In this document: piece after piece, positions 6,136 through 11,652 of the stretch
How the letters are laid out: each line of letters starts with the position of its first letter
Position numbering within the stretch: position 1 is the first letter of the stretch
DNA from: Methanothrix sp.
GTDB taxonomy: Archaea > Halobacteriota > Methanosarcinia > Methanotrichales > Methanotrichaceae
Assembly: GCA_012798025.1 (NCBI GenBank)
Contig: JAAZNX010000049.1
Coordinates: 1 to 11,652 of the forward strand
Direction of reading: 5' to 3'
DNA: 11,652 nt
Program-made: the position numbers and the translations under genes
Notes under the pieces: generated by a model
Database searches by the model: none
What the model was told of the DNA's origin: nothing
What the model saw: only the letters and a program-made list of their open reading frames with translations

Positions 6136-7662
6136 TTGAGAGTCTTTGTTGACGGCAGAGAGATCGAGCTTGGCGAGGGGGCATGTCTCGGCGATGCCCT
6201 TGTAAAAGCAGGTGCAAAACCCGCCAATGGCGCGATTGTCGGAGTGGTCAAAGGCAGGGGCGAGAGATCGCGTCAAACCAACTCGTATTGGCTCAACACC
6301 ACCAAGGGCAAACTCAGAATAGAGCTTTTGAATGCCGACCTGCAAAAGGTCTGGCACGAGAGCGTGGGCAAGATCCAGGGATGTGAGGTGATATGGGCTT
6401 CGGCAGATGGCGTTGCCTTCGGGCCATTCGCATCGTCTATCTCCTTCGGTCGCGAGGCTCATGAGTATAACCGCTGGGAGGTGGTGCTGGGAGCAGCAGG
6501 ATTTGAGGCGGAGAAGACCCATCTTATCTTCGTGCGCAGAAGGCATGCTGCGGTTTATGGAGCACCAATAGATGGAGGCAGGCTTGCCCATGTAGTTGGC
6601 GGCAAGAACACTCTGGATCGGCTCGAAACAGGAGATAAAATATTAGGAATTGAGCCCGTCGTAGAGTGGCAAGATCTCACAGAAAAGCTGGCCACCATGG
6701 ACCAGTCTCTTCCCTTGGAAGATGGCATGGAGATCTTCACGCAGATCATGGTCGAACTCATTGAAGATGCGCCAGAAGGAGCTGAATTTTTCCTGGCCTT
6801 GACTCGCGATGGAACCTTTAAGGTCGATTCAGTGTCCAGCTCGTATATCTCCTCTGATCAATTGTTGACTGAGCCCATAGTCTTCGAGCACCGCGAGCCA
6901 CGACTCGAAGGCGTGGTCACCGTGAGGACAAGTGGCAGGGGCCTTGGCAGGATCTTCATATACAAAGCAGACCGCACATCAAATCCCGGTCATTCTGTGG
7001 TGGCGCGCGTAAATTCCGGAATGGACCTGGTGAAGCTTGCAGAGCCTGGCCAGTTGGTGACAGTACGGGTGAAGCCTGAGCGCATCATCCTCATGGGTTC
7101 CAAGCTGGCTGATGCACTATCTCTCCTGAAAGTGCAGGGAATTGAATCAGAGGTGGAAGGCCATACGGGCGACGATGCCGTGGTGGTGGCACAAGATCCA
7201 AAAACCACTATGCAGATCTTGAAAAACAGGAAAGTGAAGCTTGTTGCCATTCCAGCCAGTCGCCTCGTCTCCATTGAGCTTTACGATGATAAAGCTCCCA
7301 AGACTCTGGATTACTTCCGTCACGTAACAGGCCTAAAAGAAAGGCCTGTAGGCCCTCTACCCGTCTATTTTGTCTATGAAAATACCTTTCTCTTCAAGCC
7401 CCAGATCGATGCCGTCAGCTATAAGGAATTGCTGCCTGAGAACAAGCCCACAGGCCCTGTGCCTGCAGGCACAATTGGCGTCTCCAATCAGGTGGCAAAG
7501 AAGATAGGACTTGTTGGAGTGAGGCTTGTGCAGGACAAGCGTTACGGGCCTTCAGGAGAAAAATTTGAGGCCACAAACATCATCGGCAGGGTCCTAGAGC
7601 CTGAGAAGCTACAAGAAGTGAAGGAAGGAGAGACGATTTATGTTCTGGAGGTGCGCAAATGA
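6136..7662 (+). CDS. mmp3: Methanogenesis marker protein 3, MCR activation complex subunit
   Basis: A 508-residue member of the Mmp3/UPF0288 family (COG4070), reported as a component of the ATP-dependent MCR activation complex with AtwA, Mmp7, Mmp17 and McrC. The N-terminal ~70 residues (RVFVDGREIELGEG...) look like a ThiS/ubiquitin-type fold. A cyclophilin-like segment appears from about residue 379 (SIELYDDKAPKTLDYFRHV), which led to its old label as a predicted peptidyl-prolyl isomerase; true isomerase activity is doubtful. It has only two cysteines, Cys17 and Cys83, both in the N-terminal part, making them candidate ligands for the complex iron-sulfur clusters described for the complex. 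Translation most likely starts at TTG 6136, two bases after the atwA stop, with GGGGAG five bases upstream. It overlaps mmp6 by four bases (ATGA), implying coupled translation. Confidence 0.93.
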   Translation: MRVFVDGREIELGEGACLGDALVKAGAKPANGAIVGVVKGRGERSRQTNSYWLNTTKGKLRIELLNADLQKVWHESVGKIQGCEVIWASADGVAFGPFASSISFGREAHEYNRWEVVLGAAGFEAEKTHLIFVRRRHAAVYGAPIDGGRLAHVVGGKNTLDRLETGDKILGIEPVVEWQDLTEKLATMDQSLPLEDGMEIFTQIMVELIEDAPEGAEFFLALTRDGTFKVDSVSSSYISSDQLLTEPIVFEHREPRLEGVVTVRTSGRGLGRIFIYKADRTSNPGHSVVARVNSGMDLVKLAEPGQLVTVRVKPERIILMGSKLADALSLLKVQGIESEVEGHTGDDAVVVAQDPKTTMQILKNRKVKLVAIPASRLVSIELYDDKAPKTLDYFRHVTGLKERPVGPLPVYFVYENTFLFKPQIDAVSYKELLPENKPTGPVPAGTIGVSNQVAKKIGLVGVRLVQDKRYGPSGEKFEATNIIGRVLEPEKLQEVKEGETIYVLEVRK

Positions 7663-8078
7663 AGGTCACGAAGTACGTGATAACATCCTCTGAGTCGGAC
7701 ATTCTTCCCTCGGATATTGCCATGAAGATTTATGGTTCAAAATACGATGTCAGCGTCAAAGAGACCTGCTTTGGTGTGATGGTTAACGGCGAAGAGGAGG
7801 TTGTGAACGCGCTGGTGAAGGATATCAGGGCTCTGGATCCTGCGGGCATCTTCATCAAGGATAGAGGCTTCCCGCCTGGCGACCCCAGGCGCTGCCGGGG
7901 TCACAGAGGCGGCGGAGCACGACCGGGCTTTTACATGATCGAGTCCGAATCGAAGATGCTGCCCATGATATCAAGGGCGCTGGCCTCCAGCGGCGAAGTT
8001 TTTCCAATTCCTGAGAAGAAGAAGAAGCCACTTTTGCCCAGCAGACTGGAAGAAATCGTTAAAGAGGGTTTATCCTGA
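7659..8078 (+). CDS. mmp6: Methanogenesis marker protein 6
   Basis: A 139-residue soluble protein of the Mmp6 family, restricted to methanogens and relatives and of unknown biochemistry. The recognisable core is RGFPPGDPRRCRGHRGGGAR (69-88), rich in Gly, Pro and Arg with Cys79; the only other cysteine is Cys37. The basic, flexible core suggests binding of a partner, a nucleotide or an anionic cofactor, which is inference. The C terminus (about 118-124) carries a run of lysines. GGAGGTG at 7647-7653 is an excellent ribosome binding site five bases before ATG 7659, and the start overlaps the mmp3 stop as ATGA. It is not among the subunits I know to be reported in the purified activation complex, so an assembly or accessory role is possible. 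Confidence 0.88.
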   Translation: MKVTKYVITSSESDILPSDIAMKIYGSKYDVSVKETCFGVMVNGEEEVVNALVKDIRALDPAGIFIKDRGFPPGDPRRCRGHRGGGARPGFYMIESESKMLPMISRALASSGEVFPIPEKKKKPLLPSRLEEIVKEGLS

Positions 8079-8087
8079 GGTACATCA

Positions 8088-8525
8088 ATGTCAAAAGTTA
8101 TCGTTTATCCTCCGACCAGCATGATACTCTCGGACCTTGTGGAGAGGATGGGCCACAAAGCGCTTGTAGTTCCCGAAAGGGTGCGCGAGCTCGTTACTGC
8201 AAATGACGTCCAGTCCCCTCCGCTGAATGTCACCCCTGAAGAGCCGAAGAAAGGGTTGCGCTATGCAGCCGTTGATGTGCCATCGGGGGTGAGGGGCAGA
8301 ATGGCTTTGATCGGGCCACTGATCGAGGAAGCAGAAGCGGCTATAATCGTTGAAGATCCAGGATGGCTGACGGGCTGCGCTGGTTGCAGCCGGACCAACG
8401 AGCTGGTGAGGCTGCTCATCCGGACCAAGGGAATACCTGTTCTTGACCTGAGCTATCCTACAGACGATGCGCAAGCAAAGTTGTTTGTGCACAAGATCAA
8501 GGCCTTCTTGGGGGGATTGAAGTGA
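8088..8525 (+). CDS. mmp5: Methanogenesis marker protein 5
   Basis: A 145-residue soluble protein of the Mmp5 family; its function is not established. The key motif is [12 protein letters not shown] with Cys97 and Cys100, which could bind an iron-sulfur cluster or thiol ligand; no other cysteines are present. The C-terminal half runs from [11 protein letters not shown], through CAGC, to [10 protein letters not shown] and the last helix KIKAFLGG. By eye this resembles the C-terminal subdomain of 2-hydroxyacyl-CoA dehydratase subunits, and also residues 70-130 of Mmp15 encoded next. It starts nine bases after mmp6, with GAGGT (8077-8081) six bases before the ATG, and overlaps mmp15 by four bases (GTGA). 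The overlap suggests that Mmp5 and Mmp15 are made together and may form a complex. Confidence 0.88.
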   Translation: MSKVIVYPPTSMILSDLVERMGHKALVVPERVRELVTANDVQSPPLNVTPEEPKKGLRYAAVDVPSGVRGRMALIGPLIEEAEAAIIVEDPGWLTGCAGCSRTNELVRLLIRTKGIPVLDLSYPTDDAQAKLFVHKIKAFLGGLK

Positions 8526-9748
8526 TTCGCATTGCACAGCTCTCTTGCGGCTCGGAGTATAGCGGCATTCAAAAAGAGATCGAGCGAGCTGCAGAGACGG
8601 TGGGCGCAAAGATCGTCTACCCTGAGGTCTCCTTGGAGGACATATTAGATGTTGAGAAAAAGTTCGGCGTCAAGGTATCCTCAGGGGACCTGAACCTGGC
8701 CATGGCTCGCGCTGTGCGGATCGTGGAGAATCCGGATCTTGCTGATGCCGTGATCGTAATGACTTGCTTCCGCTGTGCAGAAGCTGCAATCATCCGGTCG
8801 GAGATTAGAAAATTCATTCATGGACACTCAAGAATTCCCGTTTTGAGCTACTCTTTCACTGAGAGGACGACTGCAGAGACCCTTCTCACAAGGATGGAGG
8901 CCCTGGTTACAACCGTCAAATACCGTGGTCTTCTGGCACGCGAGAGGCAAAAAGGCCTCACAGCAGGAATCGACTCAGGATCCACCACTACAAAATCGGT
9001 GATCATGAAGGACAATGAGGTCATCGGCACCGGCTGGGTTCCAACCACAGAGGTCTTGAAGAGCGCTGAAGATGCCTTTGAGGCAGCCGTAAAGATGGCT
9101 GGCATCCAAAAGGAGGAGATCCAGGCCGTAGGGGTAACGGGCTACGGCCGCTTTCTGGTAGGCAAGCATATCAACGCCAGGCTGATCCAGGAGGAGATCA
9201 CAGTCAACTCCAAAGGCGCTGTCTTCCTTTCCGACGCACAAAGGGGTCCTGCCACAGTGATCGATATCGGCGGCATGGACAATAAGGCCATCTCAGTGCA
9301 AGATGGGATACCTGGCGGGTTTACAATGGGCGGCATCTGTGCTGGGGCCTCTGGAAGATTCCTTGAGCTGACTGCAAGGCGCCTTGGCGTTGACATCACA
9401 CAGCTCGGCAAATTGGCGCTGAAAGGCGATTTCAGGAATGTGGCCATGAACAGCTACTGCATCGTATTCGGCACGCAGAGCTTAGTAAACAGCCTTTCAA
9501 TGGGTTGCAAACCAGAGGATGTGGCCATGGCCGCATGCCATTCCGTGGCCGAGCAGGTCTATGAGCAGCAATTGCAAGAGGTCGAGGTAAAAGAGCCAGT
9601 GATCATGGTCGGCGGAACATCCCTCATCGAGGGTCTGCCACGCGCTATGGAGGAGCTTCTTCATGTCAAGGTACTGGTGCCTAAGAACGCTCAATACATC
9701 GGCGCAGTAGGCGCTGCGCTCCTGGTCTCGGGGCTGCTGGAGGGCTGA
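8522..9748 (+). CDS. mmp15: Methanogenesis marker protein 15, activase-type ASKHA ATPase
   Basis: A 408-residue ATPase of the BcrAD/BadFG (HgdC-like) family. Such activases dimerise around one [4Fe-4S] cluster and use ATP to push an electron to very low potential. Residues 1-145 form an extra domain with Cys9 and MTCFRC (Cys82, Cys85). The ATPase follows: phosphate loop [10 protein letters not shown] (149-158), [15 protein letters not shown] (246-255), cluster cysteine Cys273 in [13 protein letters not shown], second cysteine Cys313 in SYCIVFG, and the adenosine motif [13 protein letters not shown] (363-375). All expected motifs are present. It starts at GTG 8522, overlapping the mmp5 stop (GTGA) after a G-rich site at 8510-8516. 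Its place in the operon suggests an electron or cluster donor to the MCR activation machinery, which is inference. Confidence 0.92.
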   Translation: MIRIAQLSCGSEYSGIQKEIERAAETVGAKIVYPEVSLEDILDVEKKFGVKVSSGDLNLAMARAVRIVENPDLADAVIVMTCFRCAEAAIIRSEIRKFIHGHSRIPVLSYSFTERTTAETLLTRMEALVTTVKYRGLLARERQKGLTAGIDSGSTTTKSVIMKDNEVIGTGWVPTTEVLKSAEDAFEAAVKMAGIQKEEIQAVGVTGYGRFLVGKHINARLIQEEITVNSKGAVFLSDAQRGPATVIDIGGMDNKAISVQDGIPGGFTMGGICAGASGRFLELTARRLGVDITQLGKLALKGDFRNVAMNSYCIVFGTQSLVNSLSMGCKPEDVAMAACHSVAEQVYEQQLQEVEVKEPVIMVGGTSLIEGLPRAMEELLHVKVLVPKNAQYIGAVGAALLVSGLLEG

Positions 9749-9749
9749 G

Positions 9750-10322
9750 ATGGACCCCATGGAGGTCTTTAAGATCGAGGTCGCTGGGCAGGAGGATTTC
9801 GGGAAAAAAAAGTACCGTGAGCTCATCATGGACATCCTGCAGGACCTAGGTCTCATCAGGTCTATCGGCAGGCTTTACGTTTACATCGACGTCATGGAAC
9901 CGATTTTCGCCGTTTTCGGCCTGCTGAGAAGCGGAATTCCGCCGCTCACCGTCAAGGATGTGGGCGATGTGATGAAGGTGGAAGGCGGCTACCAGATCAA
10001 GATCAATGATGAGGAGCACATGGCAGACCTTCTCAGGGTCTTGTGGGATCGATATGGTCGAGAGAGAGTGGAACAGCCAGTGCGCGACGTCGTAATCATT
10101 GCCTCAGATACCGATCCTGCAGGGCTCATGGTAGCAGATCTTGAAGCAGAGTTCCTGCAAGACCTGACAGATGGCCTAGTAAGGGTGGCTCCAGAAGGTT
10201 TTCGTAACCGACGCAACGAAATGACCAAAGACAGCTTTCTTTTTATAGCAGCCGAGGAGACCCTAACCCCGGAATTGATTGCCAAGACGAAAGAGAAGAT
10301 CAGGGAGATGGAAAATGCTTGA
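9750..10322 (+). CDS. mmp17: Methanogenesis marker protein 17, MCR activation complex subunit
   Basis: A 190-residue soluble protein of the Mmp17 family, reported with McrC, Mmp3, Mmp7 and AtwA in the ATP-driven MCR activation complex. It contains no cysteine, so it cannot bind a cluster through Cys and is more likely structural or contacts partners. It is an alternating alpha/beta protein: strands near LYVYIDV (42-48), VVIIASDTD (around 113-121) and FLFIAAEE (near 164-171) are separated by acidic helices, and the C-terminal helix is highly charged. ATG 9750 lies one base after the mmp15 stop with GGAGG at 9739-9743; an ATG three codons later is a weaker option. Its end overlaps mmp7 by eight bases. 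Confidence 0.9.
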   Translation: MDPMEVFKIEVAGQEDFGKKKYRELIMDILQDLGLIRSIGRLYVYIDVMEPIFAVFGLLRSGIPPLTVKDVGDVMKVEGGYQIKINDEEHMADLLRVLWDRYGRERVEQPVRDVVIIASDTDPAGLMVADLEAEFLQDLTDGLVRVAPEGFRNRRNEMTKDSFLFIAAEETLTPELIAKTKEKIREMENA

Positions 10323-11238
10323 GCCTGTGATGTTCACCGGAGGGTTGTACAAGCACGACCTGGTCATAGAACTGGTGGAGGATCTGGGCGGATACGTTCT
10401 GCAAAAGAATGTGACGCAAAGCGAGGTCATCCTTCTGATCCTGATTCCTTCTGAGGACAAGCCAGTCCTGGAAAGCAAGATAAAAGAGCTGCGAGGCGAG
10501 CTGGTGCGAGCCCCTCTGGCAGGAACAGAGGTGGCAGTTGTAACGCCCACCTTGGCCATACACCACCTGCCGCACACGGCCTGCGACATTGCCGAGTATT
10601 TGCGCCGCCATGGCTCTAAGACGAATATGATAGGACTGGCCCGTGGAGTAGGTCAGGAGATAGCCCAGATAAATGAATATGAGACCTCTCTGATCAACGA
10701 ACACGATGCAGCAGTCTTCATCTTCGGCAACTTTAAAGAGTGCATCAGAAGGAAAGAAGGCCTGTACAGGAACATCAGCGTGCCGGTCGTGGTCACGGGA
10801 GGACCTGAGATACCAAAAGCCGAGATGCCATACGCCTTCGAATATGTTTCGTCCATCGGTCGCGTGGCGCACAGGGCCAGGAAGGCTACTGAGATAGGAA
10901 TGTTGGATAGAATCGTCGAGGCTGTAGGCAGAGCGCTGGATAAAACGAGAGCCGAAATGGCCAAGGACCCTCTTACGACATCTGCGCCCCGCGTGATGGA
11001 TGCAGTGCGAGAGCAAGTTCCGGATGTCGAGTTTTCTTATTCGCCTCTGCCAATTGCGCTCAATCTCAACGGCTTGCGGGTGAAGCTGCCATACGACAGC
11101 TACAAGGACGCAGTTATGGCTGTAGCATTCGATGAGGGCGTGAAGCTAGGAGAGATCGCCACTGTAAGACCCTCTCGAATGAAAGACTATATAATTGTGA
11201 GGATACTGCCTGCTTCTGAGACCGGCTTCGTCTTTTAG
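10315..11238 (+). CDS. mmp7: Methanogenesis marker protein 7, MCR activation complex subunit
   Basis: A 307-residue soluble protein of the Mmp7 family, reported with McrC, Mmp17, Mmp3 and AtwA as part of the complex that activates MCR. Two cysteines only are present: Cys90 in HTACDIAEYLRRHG and Cys143 in FKECIRRKEG. Both sit at helix starts and are candidate ligands for the complex's iron-sulfur clusters. A Rossmann-like beta strand, AAVFIFGNF (132-140), and a second, VPVVVTGGPE, suggest an alpha/beta core; the C-terminal third is a separate mixed domain. The frame is open back to 10279, but ATG 10315 is preferred because GGGAG (10303-10307) lies seven bases upstream and the upstream residues are mmp17 codons in another frame. 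The start lies inside the end of mmp17 (8-base overlap), implying coupled translation. Last gene of the core operon. Confidence 0.91.
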   Translation: MLEPVMFTGGLYKHDLVIELVEDLGGYVLQKNVTQSEVILLILIPSEDKPVLESKIKELRGELVRAPLAGTEVAVVTPTLAIHHLPHTACDIAEYLRRHGSKTNMIGLARGVGQEIAQINEYETSLINEHDAAVFIFGNFKECIRRKEGLYRNISVPVVVTGGPEIPKAEMPYAFEYVSSIGRVAHRARKATEIGMLDRIVEAVGRALDKTRAEMAKDPLTTSAPRVMDAVREQVPDVEFSYSPLPIALNLNGLRVKLPYDSYKDAVMAVAFDEGVKLGEIATVRPSRMKDYIIVRILPASETGFVF

Positions 11239-11293
11239 CCATATCCTGAAAGCTTGTAGCTTGCACAAAATGCCACAGACAGGGACGAGACTC

Positions 11294-11652
11294 ATGAGCT
11301 TCGAAGATGAGCTGAATGCCATTTTGACAAAAGGCAAGGATAAATCAGCAGAGGATATTTTGAAGGCCGTTGAGAGCATATATGGAGAAGTTCCTTATGT
11401 CTTTCAGTTCATGAAGGACAACCCAGAGATACTCATTACCAAGGTACTACACAACAATGCGATCTTACGAAGCTCTGCTCTGGATGCCAAGACGGTCGAA
11501 CTGATATCGGTCGCAGTATCAGCGGCGATGAGGTGCAGCCACTGCCTGAAACTGCATATCCGCGCGGCTTCAAATCTTGGAATACCAGATGAAGAGATCT
11601 CTGCAGCCATCTTCCTGGCTGGCAACCTGGTCAATGCCAGCGTGCTGGCCAC
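11294..11652 (+). CDS. Carboxymuconolactone decarboxylase / AhpD-like protein (partial, runs off the right edge)
   Basis: From ATG 11294 the frame stays open for 119 codons to the window end. The protein begins MSFEDELNAILTKGKDK and continues into a typical AhpD-like helical domain: YGEVPYVFQFMKDNPEIL, then SALDAKTVELISVAVSAAM, then the redox motif C81-S-H-C84-x3-H88. This CxxC...H motif is the thiol pair of AhpD-type alkylhydroperoxidases, while true carboxymuconolactone decarboxylases lack the cysteines. A thiol-peroxidase or disulfide-reductase role is thus likelier than ring decarboxylation. An in-frame ATG at 11270 would add eight residues but has no ribosome binding site; GGGACGAG (11282-11289) gives modest support to 11294. 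It lies 55 bases after mmp7, so cotranscription with the operon is possible but unproven. Confidence 0.85.
   Translation, partial: MSFEDELNAILTKGKDKSAEDILKAVESIYGEVPYVFQFMKDNPEILITKVLHNNAILRSSALDAKTVELISVAVSAAMRCSHCLKLHIRAASNLGIPDEEISAAIFLAGNLVNASVLA

Overview
The window comes from a methanogenic archaeon, most likely of the order Methanosarcinales and plausibly Methanothrix (Methanosaeta); the genus is a guess. The grounds are an archaeal-type S-adenosylmethionine synthetase, archaeal TATA boxes with leaderless or short-leader genes, and an unbroken run of genes found essentially only in organisms with methyl-coenzyme M reductase (MCR). No rRNA, tRNA or CRISPR array was seen.

Left part (1-2730) looks accessory. 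The 5' end of a probable transposase leaves the window on the minus strand (1-98). Then, on the plus strand, come a di-cluster ferredoxin (220-561), a DUF169 protein (572-1348), an unrecognised 89-residue protein (1414-1683) and a thioredoxin-type arsenate reductase/low-molecular-weight phosphatase (stop at 2275). The first three proteins all end in a close pair of cysteines. A decayed IS5-type transposase fragment (2399-2665) closes this part, so the redox/arsenate genes lie between two mobile-element traces.

Middle part (2731-4517) holds the mat gene for archaeal AdoMet synthetase (2752-3942), a strong three-segment stem-loop just after it (3950-4021), and a small winged-helix regulator (4106-4357). 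The promoter zone of the next operon follows, with an inverted repeat at 4412-4424 and a TATA box near 4440.

Right part (4518-11238) is a tightly packed operon: atwA, mmp3, mmp6, mmp5, mmp15, mmp17, mmp7. Neighbouring genes overlap by 4-8 bases or are 1-9 bases apart, and most have a clear Shine-Dalgarno site. AtwA (component A2), Mmp3, Mmp7 and Mmp17 are, with McrC, the proteins reported for the ATP-driven complex that reduces MCR cofactor F430 to Ni(I). The other three genes, mmp6, mmp5 and mmp15, are less understood. Mmp15 is an ATPase of the 2-hydroxyacyl-CoA dehydratase activase type with an extra N-terminal domain. By eye that extra domain resembles both Mmp5 and the C-terminal part of dehydratase subunits. 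This suggests that the operon encodes the activation complex together with its own ATP-dependent low-potential electron or cluster supply.

The window ends inside an AhpD-like carboxymuconolactone decarboxylase family gene (from 11294) with an intact CxxC...H redox motif.
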